A DNA stretch of 64,000 bases. It comes from Geopseudomonas sagittaria. Lineage in GTDB: Bacteria > Pseudomonadota > Gammaproteobacteria > Pseudomonadales > Pseudomonadaceae. Position numbers and translations under genes: made by a program. The DNA lies in the NCBI RefSeq assembly GCF_900115715.1, contig NZ_FOXM01000008.1, forward strand, positions 124,001 to 188,000. The letters are read 5' to 3'. The number at the start of each line of letters is the position of its first letter. Within the stretch, counting starts at the first letter, position 1. The notes under the pieces are model-generated. The model had not been told where the DNA came from and ran no database searches. It worked only from the letters and a program-made list of their open reading frames with translations. This document shows, piece after piece, positions 1 through 13,292 of the stretch.

Positions 1-65
1 CCGCGCCGGTCACCGCCCCATAGGTTGCCCACTGCACCGTCGCTCTCCCGGTCCGCCCAGACAAG

Positions 66-97
66 ACGGCCGGCCCTCCTCGCGGAAGGCCGGCCGT
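66..97 (-). terminator. Hairpin downstream of the aldehyde dehydrogenase gene
   Basis: A perfect 10-bp inverted repeat (ACGGCCGGCC / GGCCGGCCGT) with a 12-nt loop lies 17 bp past the stop codon of the leftward aldehyde dehydrogenase gene. Read leftwards it is followed by a weak T-containing tail (CTTGTCTG), so it may be an intrinsic terminator or an mRNA-stabilising hairpin. Bases 1-65 hold no gene that I can support. Confidence 0.55.
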
Positions 98-113
98 CGG
101 CTTGCTGCCTGGC

Positions 114-1607
114 TCAGAGCTTGATCCAGGTGGCCTTGAGCTCGGTGTACTTGTCGAAGGCGTGCAGCGACTTGTCGCGGCCGTTGCCGGACTGCTTGAA
201 GCCGCCGAACGGCGCGGTCATGTCGCCGCCGTCGTACTGGTTGATCCACACGCTGCCGGCGCGCAGGGCCTTGGCGGTGAGGTGGGCCCTGGACAGGTTG
301 GCCGTCCAGATCGCCGCCGCCAGGCCGTAGGGGGTGTCGTTGGCGATCGCGATCGCCTGCTCGGCGCTGTCGAAGCTGATCACCGACAGGACCGGGCCGA
401 AGATCTCCTCGCGGGCGATCTTCATCGCGTTGCTCACCCCGTCGAACACCGTCGGCGCGACGAACACCCCGCCGGTCTCCGCCAGCACCCGGCCGCCGCC
501 GCAGCGCAGCCGGGCGCCCTCGGCGTGGCCGGCGGCGATGTAGCCGAGCACGGTGTTGAGCTGCTGCTCGTCGACCAGCGCACCGACGTTGGTCGCCGGG
601 TCCAGCGGATGGCCGGGCTGCCAGGTCTGCATCTCCTCGAGCAGCAGCTCGACGAAGGCATCCTTGATCGAGGCCTCGACCAGCAGACGCGAGCCGGCGG
701 TGCACACCTCGCCCTGGTTGAAGCAGATCGCCCCGGCCGCGGCGCGGGCGGCGGCGCGCAGGTCCGGCGCGTCGGCGAAGACGATGTTCGGGCTCTTGCC
801 ACCGGCCTCCAGCCAGACGCGCTTCATGTTCGACTCGCCGGCGTAGATCATCAGCTGCTTGGCGGTGCGCGTGGAGCCGGTGAACACCAGGGTGTCGACG
901 TCCATGTGCAGGGCCAGCGCCTTGCCGACGGTATGCCCGTAGCCGGGCAGCACGTTGAGCACGCCCGGCGGGATGCCGGCCTCGACCGCCAGCCGGGCGA
1001 TGCGGATGGCGGTCAGCGGCGACTTCTCCGACGGCTTGAGCACCACCGAGTTGCCGCTGGCCAGCGCCGGGCCGAGCTTCCAGCAGGCCATCAGCAGCGG
1101 GAAGTTCCACGGCACGATGGCGGCGACCACGCCGATCGGCTCGCGGGTCACCAGGCCCAGCTCGTTGTGCGGGGTCGGCGCCACCTCGTCGTAGATCTTG
1201 TCGATCGCCTCGCCGCACCAGCGCAGGCAGCGCGCCGCCGCCGGCACGTCCACCGCCAGGGCGTCACCGATCGGCTTGCCCATGTCGAGGGTTTCCAGCA
1301 GGGCCAGCTCCTCGCGGTGGGCGTCGAGCAGCCCGGCGAAGCGCAGCATCACCGCCTTGCGCTTGGTCGGCGCCAGCCGCGACCACACCCCCGAATCGAA
1401 GGTCGCCCGCGCATCCGCCACCGCCGCATCGGCGTCGGCGGCTGCGCAGCTGGCGACCTGGGCCAGCACGCGGCCATCGATCGGGCTCAGGCAGTCGAAG
1501 GTCGCCCCGTCGGCCGCCGGGGCGTATTCGCCATGGACGAAGGCGCGGCCCTCGATGGCCAGGATGCTGGCGCGGTGTTCCCATTCGACGCGGCTGGGGG
1601 TGCTCAT
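114..1607 (-). CDS. kauB: Aldehyde dehydrogenase, KauB/PuuC type (omega-aminoaldehyde dehydrogenase)
   Basis: A 497-residue NAD(P)-dependent aldehyde dehydrogenase of the usual family length. Catalytic Cys302 lies in FNQGEVCTAG, Glu267 in WLEAGGKSPN and Asn168 in VPWNFP. The start at 1607 has a GGAG ribosome site 8 nt upstream; an in-frame ATG at 1640 is less likely. It is divergent from an omega-amino acid aminotransferase, the arrangement of the P. aeruginosa kauB/gabT2 pair, so it probably oxidises aminoaldehydes such as 4-guanidinobutyraldehyde or 4-aminobutyraldehyde from polyamine and arginine breakdown. The family is certain and the exact substrate is inferred. It could supply the dehydrogenase step missing from the spu cluster at 50-61 kb. 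Confidence 0.9.
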   Translation of the reverse strand: MSTPSRVEWEHRASILAIEGRAFVHGEYAPAADGATFDCLSPIDGRVLAQVASCAAADADAAVADARATFDSGVWSRLAPTKRKAVMLRFAGLLDAHREELALLETLDMGKPIGDALAVDVPAAARCLRWCGEAIDKIYDEVAPTPHNELGLVTREPIGVVAAIVPWNFPLLMACWKLGPALASGNSVVLKPSEKSPLTAIRIARLAVEAGIPPGVLNVLPGYGHTVGKALALHMDVDTLVFTGSTRTAKQLMIYAGESNMKRVWLEAGGKSPNIVFADAPDLRAAARAAAGAICFNQGEVCTAGSRLLVEASIKDAFVELLLEEMQTWQPGHPLDPATNVGALVDEQQLNTVLGYIAAGHAEGARLRCGGGRVLAETGGVFVAPTVFDGVSNAMKIAREEIFGPVLSVISFDSAEQAIAIANDTPYGLAAAIWTANLSRAHLTAKALRAGSVWINQYDGGDMTAPFGGFKQSGNGRDKSLHAFDKYTELKATWIKL

Positions 1608-1814
1608 GTCCTGTGCTCCGGATGCGGTGGTTTGAGCCATGATGGCCGCAGCGGGAAAACTTGCGCAAGTCCGGGCGCAGCGGCCGCCGTGCCGGAAACC
1701 GCGCCGCGTCTTGCAGAATTTTTGACAGAACGGCCAATACGGCGCTATACCGTGCACTATATCGAACACGTCGCGCGCCGCGACATCCGCCAGCCCCGCC
1801 GCACAGGTCGCCCC

Positions 1815-3158
<1,344 letters not shown>

Positions 3159-3203
3159 TCCGCTGCATCGCGCTTGATCGTCGTGCTGCGTGAGCCTGCC
3201 CGT

Positions 3204-3228
3204 GCCCGTCCCCGGACGGGCTTTTTTT
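3204..3228 (+). terminator. Intrinsic terminator after the aminotransferase
   Basis: A GC-rich stem (GCCCGTC / GACGGGC, 4-nt loop) is followed at once by seven T residues, 46 bp past the aminotransferase stop. It is a classic rho-independent terminator. Confidence 0.85.
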
Positions 3229-3266
3229 CGTCCGCGCAGCGGCGGCCGGCAGAAATCACGGGCAAG

Positions 3267-3296
3267 AAAAAACCCGCCACGAGGGGCGGGTTTTTT
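3267..3296. terminator. Bidirectional terminator between the aminotransferase and rpmG
   Basis: The stem CCCGCC/GGCGGG is flanked by six A on the left and six T on the right, so it can end transcription from either side. Its main customer is probably the leftward rpmB-rpmG operon, whose last stop codon is 19 bp away. Confidence 0.85.
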
Positions 3297-3314
3297 CTTC
3301 AAGGGCCGGATCAA

Positions 3315-3470
3315 TTACTTGATCTTGGCTTCCTTGTAGATCACGTGCTTGCGAACGACCGGATCGTACTTCTTGATCTCGATCTTCTCAGGCTTGGTGC
3401 GCTTGTTCTTGTCGGTGGTGTAGAAGTGGCCGGTACCGGCGCTGGACACCAGACGGATCAGATCACGCAT
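3315..3470 (-). CDS. rpmG: 50S ribosomal protein L33
   Basis: A 51-residue basic protein ending [10 protein letters not shown], the normal length and sequence for L33 of the large ribosomal subunit. It contains the conserved [12 protein letters not shown] block. The start ATG is at 3470, 11 bp downstream of rpmB, so the two are co-transcribed as in other gammaproteobacteria. It lacks the CxxC zinc motifs, making it a zinc-independent L33. Confidence 0.97.
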   Translation of the reverse strand: MRDLIRLVSSAGTGHFYTTDKNKRTKPEKIEIKKYDPVVRKHVIYKEAKIK

Positions 3471-3481
3471 GATTGTGCTCC

Positions 3482-3718
3482 TTAGAATTTTTCGCCGCGG
3501 GTGCGCAGCTCAGCCAGCACGGCGTCGATGCCGCGCTTGTCGATGATACGCATGCCCTTGGCCGATACGCGCAGACGCACGAAACGCTTCTCGGACTCGA
3601 CCCAGAAACGATGGTGCTGCAGGTTCGGCAGGAAGCGACGACGGGTTTTGTTGTTCGCGTGGGAAATTTTGTTCCCGGTAACCGGACCCTTACCGGTCAC
3701 TTGACAGACTCTCGACAT
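3482..3718 (-). CDS. rpmB: 50S ribosomal protein L28
   Basis: A 78-residue L28 beginning [20 protein letters not shown], the standard proteobacterial start. It has the expected RRRFLPNLQ and [14 protein letters not shown] segments. It is the first gene of the rpmB-rpmG operon and lies downstream of a good sigma70-type promoter at 3853-3881. Confidence 0.97.
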   Translation of the reverse strand: MSRVCQVTGKGPVTGNKISHANNKTRRRFLPNLQHHRFWVESEKRFVRLRVSAKGMRIIDKRGIDAVLAELRTRGEKF

Positions 3719-3852
3719 ACCTCAGCCCTCTTAACCACATGCCCAACCCGGCATGGGTTGGCCGCTTGAATCGCTATGAATTTAACTTTCTATCGGGGTC
3801 TTACCGACCGTGCCATCGGGCTGAAAAGCCGGGCCCCAGAAAAGAGCGCAGT

Positions 3853-3881
3853 TTTATAGCAGAAAGCCGCCGCAGTCGCAA
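3853..3881 (-). promoter_or_regulatory. Sigma70-type promoter for rpmB-rpmG
   Basis: Read leftwards, TTGCGA (plus coordinates 3876-3881) and TATAAA (3853-3858) are separated by exactly 17 bp. This lies in the 219-bp gap between radC and rpmB, the AT-richest part of that gap, with a 134-nt leader before rpmB. The -10 matches consensus at 5 of 6 positions and the -35 at 4 of 6. Confidence 0.6.
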
Positions 3882-3937
3882 GACGCACGCCGCGGACCCG
3901 ACCATCGGCAGGGGAACAACACAGACCGCACAGTTTG

Positions 3938-4612
3938 TCAGATCCAGCCGTATTCGGCGAGCGACACCGGCTCGCCATCGCCGACCACGAAGTGATCGAG
4001 CACGCGCACCTCGACCAGCGCCAGCGCCTCCTTGAGCTTCTGGGTCAGCTGGCGGTCGGCCTGGCTGGGCTCGGCCACCCCCGACGGATGGTTGTGGGTG
4101 AGGATCAGCGCCGCGGCATTGTGCGCCAGGGCGCGCTTGACCACCTGGCGCGGGTAGACGCTGGCGCCGTCGATCGAGCCCTGGAACAGCACCTCGAAGG
4201 CCAGCACGCGGTGGCGGGTGTCGAGGAACAGGCAGGCGAACACCTCGTGCGGCTCGTGGCGCAGGCGCGCCTTGAGGTAGTCGCGCACCGCCTGCGGGCT
4301 CTCCAGCGCCGAGTCGCGGCGGATCTGCGCCGCCAGGTGGCGGCGGCCCATCTCCAGCACCGCCTGCAGCTGGGCGTACTTGGCCGGGCCCAGGCCCAGG
4401 TGGGCGCTGAAGCCCTCCAGCTCGGCTTCCAGCAGCTGGCGCAGACCGCCGAACTCGCCGAGCAGATGACGCGCCAGATCCACCGCGCTGCGCCCGGCCA
4501 CCCCGGTGCGCAGGAAGATCGCCAGCAGCTCGGCATCGCTCAGCGCCGCAGCGCCCTGGGCCAGCAGTTTCTCCCGCGGCCGTTCGTGTTCCGGCCAGTC
4601 GCGAATGCTCAT
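3938..4612 (-). CDS. radC: RadC family protein (JAB/MPN domain)
   Basis: A 224-residue protein with an N-terminal helix-hairpin-helix region (about residues 1-100) and a C-terminal JAB1/MPN metal-binding domain with the motif LTHNHPSG. The ATG at 4612 is chosen over an upstream one at 4648 because a GGGAGG ribosome site precedes it and [17 protein letters not shown] is the typical RadC start. The role is poorly defined; despite its name, repair function in E. coli is disputed. It is divergent from coaBC. Confidence 0.93.
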   Translation of the reverse strand: MSIRDWPEHERPREKLLAQGAAALSDAELLAIFLRTGVAGRSAVDLARHLLGEFGGLRQLLEAELEGFSAHLGLGPAKYAQLQAVLEMGRRHLAAQIRRDSALESPQAVRDYLKARLRHEPHEVFACLFLDTRHRVLAFEVLFQGSIDGASVYPRQVVKRALAHNAAALILTHNHPSGVAEPSQADRQLTQKLKEALALVEVRVLDHFVVGDGEPVSLAEYGWI

Positions 4613-4812
4613 GGTCAACCTCCCTGTCTGGCTGTCGCGCGCCCCCATGGCACGCCGCTGCCCTTCATCCGCGCGGACCGCGCGGCGCGCTGCCGCACGC
4701 CGGGCGCTGTGCTATCTTAGCCGCCCTGTTTTGCCACCCGGCGCCGTCCGTTGTGACCCTGTTCGCAGTGCCGGGCAATCCATTCCCGTTCACAGAATAA
4801 AAAGGCAGGTTC

Positions 4813-6021
4813 ATGCAACGGCTGCAGCGTAAACGCATCGTCCTGGGTGTCGGTGGCGGCATCGCCGCCTACAAGAGCGCCGAACTGGTCCGCCGCCTGC
4901 GCGACCAGGGCGCCGAGGTGCACGTGGTGATGACCCGCGCCGCCCGCGAGTTCATCACCCCGCTGACCCTGCAGGCGCTGTCCGGCAACCCGGTGCACCA
5001 CGACCTGCTCGACCCGGCCGCCGAGGCCGCCATGGGCCACATCGAGCTGGCGCGCTGGGCCGATCTGGTGCTGATCGCCCCGGCCACCGCCGACCTGATG
5101 GCGCGCCTGGCCCAGGGCAGCGCCGACGACCTGCTGACCACCCTGGTGCTGGCCACCGACGCCCCGGTGGCGCTGGCCCCGGCGATGAACCAGGCGATGT
5201 GGCGCGATCCGGCCACCCAGGCCAACGCCGAACTGCTCGCCCAGCGCGGCCTGCGCCTGTTCGGCCCGGCCGCCGGCAGCCAGGCCTGCGGCGACGTCGG
5301 CCCCGGGCGCATGCTCGAGGCCGAGGAACTCGCCCAGCGCGCCGCCGACTGCTTCGAGCGCGGCCTGCTCACCGGCTGCCGGGTGCTGATCACCGCCGGC
5401 CCCACCCAGGAAGCCATCGACCCGGTGCGCTACATCACCAACCACAGCTCGGGCAAGATGGGCTTCGCCCTCGCCGAGGCGGCCGCCGAGGCCGGCGCCG
5501 TGGTGACCCTGGTCAGCGGCCCGGTGCACCTGCCGACCCCGCAGCGGGTCAGCCGAGTCGACGTGGTCAGCGCCCGCGACATGCTCGCTGCCTGCGAGGC
5601 GGCGATGCCCTGCGACCTGCTGATCGCCGCCGCGGCGGTGGCCGACTACCGCCCGGAAGTGATCGCCACGCAGAAGATGAAGAAGGACCCGGGCAGCGAC
5701 GACGGCCTGCAGTTGCGCATGGTGCGCAACCCGGACATCCTCGCCACCCTGGCCACGCGGGCCGACCGTCCGTTCAGCGTCGGCTTCGCCGCCGAGACCG
5801 AGAACCTGCTCGACTACGCCGCTGGCAAGCTGCGCGCCAAGAACCTCGACCTGATCGTCGCCAACGACGTGGCCAACCCGCAGATCGGCTTCAACAGCGA
5901 AGAGAACGCGCTCACCGTCATCGATCGCCAGCTCACGCAGAATAGTTTCGCCCAGACCAGCAAGGGCAAGATCGCCCGCCAACTCATCGCCTTCATCGCC
6001 GAACGCTACCACCGGAACTGA
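4813..6021 (+). CDS. coaBC: Bifunctional phosphopantothenoylcysteine decarboxylase / phosphopantothenate--cysteine ligase
   Basis: A 402-residue fusion that makes 4'-phosphopantetheine for coenzyme A. The N-terminal flavoprotein CoaC domain (about 1-190) has the flavin-binding start GGGIAAYKSAELVRRLR, His76 in MGHIELARWAD and Cys159 in GSQACGDVGPGRM. The C-terminal CoaB domain (about 190-402) has ITAGPTQEAIDPVRYITNHS and the KMKK motif. Six bp separate it from dut, so they are probably co-transcribed. Length is normal for the family. Confidence 0.96.
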   Translation: MQRLQRKRIVLGVGGGIAAYKSAELVRRLRDQGAEVHVVMTRAAREFITPLTLQALSGNPVHHDLLDPAAEAAMGHIELARWADLVLIAPATADLMARLAQGSADDLLTTLVLATDAPVALAPAMNQAMWRDPATQANAELLAQRGLRLFGPAAGSQACGDVGPGRMLEAEELAQRAADCFERGLLTGCRVLITAGPTQEAIDPVRYITNHSSGKMGFALAEAAAEAGAVVTLVSGPVHLPTPQRVSRVDVVSARDMLAACEAAMPCDLLIAAAAVADYRPEVIATQKMKKDPGSDDGLQLRMVRNPDILATLATRADRPFSVGFAAETENLLDYAAGKLRAKNLDLIVANDVANPQIGFNSEENALTVIDRQLTQNSFAQTSKGKIARQLIAFIAERYHRN

Positions 6022-6027
6022 CCCTCG

Positions 6028-6483
6028 ATGCACACACTGCAAGCCAGGATTCTCGATCCGCGCCTGGGCCGCGACTTCCCGCTGCCCGAATACGCCACCC
6101 CCGGCTCCGCCGGCCTCGACCTGCGCGCCATGCTGCAGGAGGAGCTGACCCTGGAGCCCGGGCAGACCGTGCTGATCCCCACCGGCCTGGCCATCCACGT
6201 CGCCGATCCAGGGCTGGCCGCGCTGATCCTGCCGCGCTCGGGCCTCGGCCACAAACACGGCATCGTCCTCGGCAATCTGGTCGGCCTGATCGACTCCGAC
6301 TACCAGGGCGAGCTGATGGTGTCCTGCTGGAACCGCGGCCAGAACGCCTTCACCATCACCGTCGGCGAGCGCCTCGCCCAGCTGGTGCTGGTGCCGGTGG
6401 TACAGGCGCGCTTCGAGCTGGTCGAGCAGTTCGACGACAGCCTGCGCGGCAGCGGCGGCTTCGGCCACACGGGCCAGCACTGA
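6028..6483 (+). CDS. dut: Deoxyuridine 5'-triphosphate nucleotidohydrolase (dUTPase)
   Basis: A 151-residue trimeric dUTPase that hydrolyses dUTP to dUMP and PPi. The five motifs are present: [43 protein letters not shown] and the C-terminal GSGGFGHTG, which closes over the active site. It sits 6 bp after coaBC and 27 bp before algC, an order shared with P. aeruginosa. Confidence 0.97.
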   Translation: MHTLQARILDPRLGRDFPLPEYATPGSAGLDLRAMLQEELTLEPGQTVLIPTGLAIHVADPGLAALILPRSGLGHKHGIVLGNLVGLIDSDYQGELMVSCWNRGQNAFTITVGERLAQLVLVPVVQARFELVEQFDDSLRGSGGFGHTGQH

Positions 6484-6510
6484 CCCTCCCCCATTCGCCG
6501 CGAGCTCCGC

Positions 6511-9884
<3,374 letters not shown>

Positions 9885-9996
9885 GCGGATCGGCAGCGCG
9901 CCGGCGTGCTGCGGGAGTCACCGACGCCCGCCGGGGCTGAGGGGCTGACCGGCACGCCGCGGCCTGTTCCCGGCGCGCTGGCGCCCGGGGGCGCGC

Positions 9997-10581
9997 TCAG
10001 CCCTCCCGGCCGACCAGTCTTGCCAGGCGCGCGCGATCGGCGGCGAACTCCGCCTCCTGCGCCGCGCGCTGCGCCTGCAGGCGCTGCAGGCCGGCCTCGA
10101 CCCGACGCTGCTCGCCCGCCATGCTCTCCAACTGCTCCAGCAGCCCGGGCTGCACCGCCTGGCCGGCGCGCTGGCGTTCCGCCGCCTGGCGCTCCAGCGC
10201 GCGCACCTGCCCCTGCACGCCCTGCAGGTTGGCCTGAGCCGCCGCCAGCAGGGCGTCCAGGTCGCGCAAGCGCTGCCGACGGGCCTGCTCGAGATCGGCG
10301 ATGCTGGCATAGCGCCTGAGCAACTGCGCATCGGCCTCGGCCTGACGCTGCGCCTCGGCCCGCTGGCGCAGCTCCTCGGCGGTCGGCGCCGGCGCCACCA
10401 CGCGCAGCACCCGGCCATCCGCGTCGAGCACCTCGTAGCCACGCTCGACGTACTCCGGAGGCACGCCCTGACTATCCAGCACCACGACGCCGTGCTGGCT
10501 CACGTAGCGATACAACTCGGCCTGCGCCGTTGACGCGCCCAGCAACGCCAACAGCAGCAGGACCTGTTTCCCCATCGGCAT
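9997..10581 (-). CDS. DUF4124 domain exported coiled-coil protein
   Basis: A 194-residue protein with a cleavable signal peptide (about 1-21, ending STAQA). A short DUF4124 segment follows (ELYRYVSQHGVVVLDSQGVP), then a long Ala/Arg/Gln/Leu-rich region (about 65-190) that should form a coiled coil. It is probably periplasmic, and its function is unknown. The start could be the ATG at 10581 or the in-frame ATG at 10575. It converges on argB with a 112-bp gap in which I see no gene. Confidence 0.75.
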   Translation of the reverse strand: MPMGKQVLLLLALLGASTAQAELYRYVSQHGVVVLDSQGVPPEYVERGYEVLDADGRVLRVVAPAPTAEELRQRAEAQRQAEADAQLLRRYASIADLEQARRQRLRDLDALLAAAQANLQGVQGQVRALERQAAERQRAGQAVQPGLLEQLESMAGEQRRVEAGLQRLQAQRAAQEAEFAADRARLARLVGREG

Positions 10582-10907
10582 TGATCAGCTCCTTGTAGCT
10601 TGGACTTGTGCGGACAGCTCCCCGCCCCTGCCGGGCGAAGCGCGGGCAGCCGGGAGTGGCGGGACGCTAGAGTTTACGGGGTGTCAGCCGGCCTGCCGAG
10701 CCACTTGTTGAAGCGCCGGCGCCGCGCGTCTGCCCGGAGCCCGCGCACGCCCCTGCTGGTCGCAGGAATCCTGCCGCACGCAGCCTACCCGGTGCACACT
10801 TTCCGGGGGGCCTCGCCCGCCGCGCTAACCCGCACAAACCGGGGCAGCCCCCCGGAAACGGAAAGGGGAGCCCGAAGCTCCCCCTCCCTGCCCGGCTCAG
10901 CCGCTCA
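10582..10907. other. 326-bp gap with a long inverted repeat and a terminator
   Basis: There is no convincing coding sequence. The gap holds a perfect 12-bp inverted repeat, TTTCCGGGGGGC at 10800-10811 and GCCCCCCGGAAA at 10847-10858, separated by 35 nt. A separate terminator hairpin follows at 10860-10883. Confidence 0.6.
10860..10883 (-). terminator. Intrinsic terminator downstream of the membrane permease-like gene
   Basis: Read leftwards, GGGGAGC-TTCGG-GCTCCCC is followed by TTTCC. It lies 25 bp past the stop of the leftward membrane protein and probably ends that transcript. Confidence 0.65.
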
Positions 10908-12383
10908 TCAGTGCAGCGCGCGGAACGACTCCAGCAGCGCCGGGATGCCCGGGAACATGCCGATCGCCGCCATCACCCCGCAGAGGACGAGGAACACCAC
11001 GCCCGGGATGATCCAGCGATCGCGATGGCCCAGGCCCTGGCCGCGCTCCTTGTCGCCGATCAGGCCGAGGTTGTCGAGCAGCATGGTCAGCGACCAGCCG
11101 AACACCGGGTTCACCAGCGCCGAGGAGAAGATCACGATGGCGGCCGACTGCGAGGTCTTGCCTTCGCGGGTCATCTGCATGCCGGCTTCGAGCAGCGGCA
11201 GGAACACGCCGACCAGCAGCGCCACGCTGAGCACCGGCGGCCAGATCGCCAGGTCCATCGGGTAGCCCCACAGCGCGGCGATCACGCAGAGCAGGCCGGT
11301 GAGCATCGCGCCGGCCGGAATCGGCCGCTTGGCGATCGCCGCCGGCACCATGTAGGTGCCCCAGGACGAGGTCAGGTTGCCGCCGCCCAGCGCGGTACCG
11401 ACCGCCTGACGCGCCGCGGCGATGCACATGGTGTCGTCGATGTTCATCAGGACCTTCTTGGCCTTGGCCGGATAGTTCAGCTCCTGGAAGATCCGATGAC
11501 CGAGAAAGTCCGGCGACCACATGGCCACCGCCAGTACCGCAAAAGGCGCCACGGCGACGAAATGCTGGAATTCCGGCAGGCCCAGTTTCCAGCCGGTATC
11601 CTCACCCCACCAATAGGCCGGATTCAGATTGGGAATACCCGGCTCGGTGGTGAATTCGAACGGCGCGCCCAAGGCAAAGGCAATCAGCGCCGCCATGATC
11701 GAACCCAGCGGAATCGCCAGCCAGCGCATGCGGATATGTTCCAGATAGGCATACATCACGATGGTGGCAAACACGATCACGAAAGCGATGTAGCCCATAT
11801 CGAAGCCAGTGGCCCAGGCAAACAGACTCTTGATCTGCGAAGTTACGCCAATGAAGCCGAGATAGAGCAGCAGGCCGCCGCACACCCCGTCACTGGTCAG
11901 CCGCGCCAGCAGACTGCCGCCCTTGGAAATCCCCAGCACGAAGCCCAGCACGCCGACCATGATGCCCAGCGCCATCGGGTGGCCACCGGAAGCGACGATC
12001 AGCGGAATCAGCGGAATCAGTGGGCCATGGGTGCCGGCCAGGTTGGCAGTCGGGTTGAGCACGCCGGAAAACAGCACCACGAACAGCAGTGCGGCGATCA
12101 GCATCTCGAAGCGGGCGTTTTCGATCACGAACTCGCTGGACAGCCCTAGCGGCCCGGCGAACGCAGCCACCACCGCGGCAACCATGACGATCTTGCCGAT
12201 GGTCGCCGCCATCGCCGGAACCCAGTCTTCCAGCTCGAAGCGATAGTCGCGCAGCGGCAGGTTCACCGCCCAGCGCCGCGGTGCCATGATGGTCAATTCG
12301 TGTTCGAGATATTCTTCACGTGATGCAAACTGTTCTTTGGGCTTATGGCGATCACGGTAGCTGTTTTGATTATTGTCACTCAT
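10908..12383 (-). CDS. Multi-pass membrane protein, probable DUF3360-family permease
   Basis: A 491-residue integral membrane protein with roughly 12 hydrophobic segments, in two halves with short G/P-rich repeats (NLAGTHGPLIPLIPLIVASG; GGGNLTSSWGTYMVPAAIA). This recalls the UraA/SulP-type 7+7 fold of nucleobase and anion transporters. I recognise it as the uncharacterised DUF3360 group; the substrate is unknown. The ATG at 12383 has no recognisable Shine-Dalgarno sequence (TTGAACCT precedes it), and the leader is unusually structured. It interrupts the argB-pyrE neighbourhood, and its 5' part is less GC-rich than neighbouring genes, which suggests acquisition. Confidence 0.7.
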   Translation of the reverse strand: MSDNNQNSYRDRHKPKEQFASREEYLEHELTIMAPRRWAVNLPLRDYRFELEDWVPAMAATIGKIVMVAAVVAAFAGPLGLSSEFVIENARFEMLIAALLFVVLFSGVLNPTANLAGTHGPLIPLIPLIVASGGHPMALGIMVGVLGFVLGISKGGSLLARLTSDGVCGGLLLYLGFIGVTSQIKSLFAWATGFDMGYIAFVIVFATIVMYAYLEHIRMRWLAIPLGSIMAALIAFALGAPFEFTTEPGIPNLNPAYWWGEDTGWKLGLPEFQHFVAVAPFAVLAVAMWSPDFLGHRIFQELNYPAKAKKVLMNIDDTMCIAAARQAVGTALGGGNLTSSWGTYMVPAAIAKRPIPAGAMLTGLLCVIAALWGYPMDLAIWPPVLSVALLVGVFLPLLEAGMQMTREGKTSQSAAIVIFSSALVNPVFGWSLTMLLDNLGLIGDKERGQGLGHRDRWIIPGVVFLVLCGVMAAIGMFPGIPALLESFRALH

Positions 12384-12580
12384 AGGTTCAACTATTTAAA
12401 AAGTTAGGATTAAAGGCGAAGCCCGGCCGTGGCCGACTTGCCCTGCTTAATCGCTATTATTCTTATGAGGTGGGTGACCATGCTCCGCATGGCCACCTGG
12501 CAGGCCTTGAACTGGTATGCCAATTCAGAAAAATAATTCTTTTTAATAGTTGTTATACGGCCTAAAACTTTTTGCGCCGA
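12384..12580 (-). promoter_or_regulatory. AT-rich structured 5' leader of the DUF3360-like gene (candidate cis-regulatory RNA)
   Basis: This 197-bp gap is far more AT-rich than the surroundings. On the minus strand it encodes two strong predicted hairpins. One is at 12468-12498 (AGGTGG/CCACCT stacked on CCATGC/GCATGG, GGA loop, 4-nt bulge). The other is a long one at 12408-12452 (GATTAA/TTAATC, GGC/GCC, AAGTC/GGCTT, GGC/GCC). An upstream GCCTGC could instead pair with GCAGGGC inside the second hairpin, giving mutually exclusive folds. A TGGCATACCA-like partial palindrome lies near 12513-12524. I do not recognise a known riboswitch class. Confidence 0.45.
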
Positions 12581-13222
12581 TCAGATTCCATACTGCGCGC
12601 GATAGGCTTCCACTGCCGGCAGGTGCTGCCTGAGCGCCTGATCCTCGGCGAGATAATCCAGCACTTGGCTCAGCGAGACAATGCTCACCACCGGTATACC
12701 AAAGTCGCGCTCGACTTCCTGGATCGCCGAAAGTTCACCCTGGCCACGCTCCTCGCGGTTCAGCGCGATCAGCACGCCCGCGGCCTGCGCGCCCTGCGCC
12801 TGGATGATCTGCATCACCTCGCGGATCGCCGTGCCGGCGGTGATCACGTCGTCGACGATCAGCGCCCGTCCGACCAACGGCGCACCCACCAGGGTGCCGC
12901 CCTCGCCATGTTCCTTGGCTTCCTTGCGGTTGAAGCACCAGGGCAAGTCGCGGCCATGCTGCTCGGCCAGGGCGATGGCGGTGGCACTGGCCAGCGGGAT
13001 GCCCTTGTAGGCCGGGCCGAACAGCACGTCGAAGTCGATACCGCTGGCCTGCACCGCCTCGGCGTAGAAGCGGCCGAGACGGGCGAGGGCCAGGCCGCTG
13101 TTGAACAGCCCGGCATTGAAGAAGTAGGGGCTGGTGCGCCCGGACTTGAGGGTGAACTCGCCGAAGCGCAGTACGCCACGCTCGATGGCGAAGCGGATGA
13201 ATTCGCGTTGATATGCCTGCAT
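12581..13222 (-). CDS. pyrE: Orotate phosphoribosyltransferase
   Basis: A 213-residue OPRTase that converts orotate and PRPP to OMP in pyrimidine synthesis. The PRPP-binding motif is [16 protein letters not shown], and the N-terminal start [21 protein letters not shown] is typical. Length is normal. It is divergent from crc with a 70-bp gap, the arrangement found across pseudomonads. Confidence 0.97.
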   Translation of the reverse strand: MQAYQREFIRFAIERGVLRFGEFTLKSGRTSPYFFNAGLFNSGLALARLGRFYAEAVQASGIDFDVLFGPAYKGIPLASATAIALAEQHGRDLPWCFNRKEAKEHGEGGTLVGAPLVGRALIVDDVITAGTAIREVMQIIQAQGAQAAGVLIALNREERGQGELSAIQEVERDFGIPVVSIVSLSQVLDYLAEDQALRQHLPAVEAYRAQYGI

Positions 13223-13292
13223 GGGATGCCCGATTTAGCAAAAAAAGCCGAGGTTCGGGTATCATACACACAGGTTTTTTCAGGGGCCATTT

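Noticed and set aside
12384-12580. Assigning the leader to a known riboswitch class (fluoride, guanidine, xanthine and similar)
   Set aside because: No conserved loop sequence of those classes could be recognised by eye, so only a generic structured leader is claimed.
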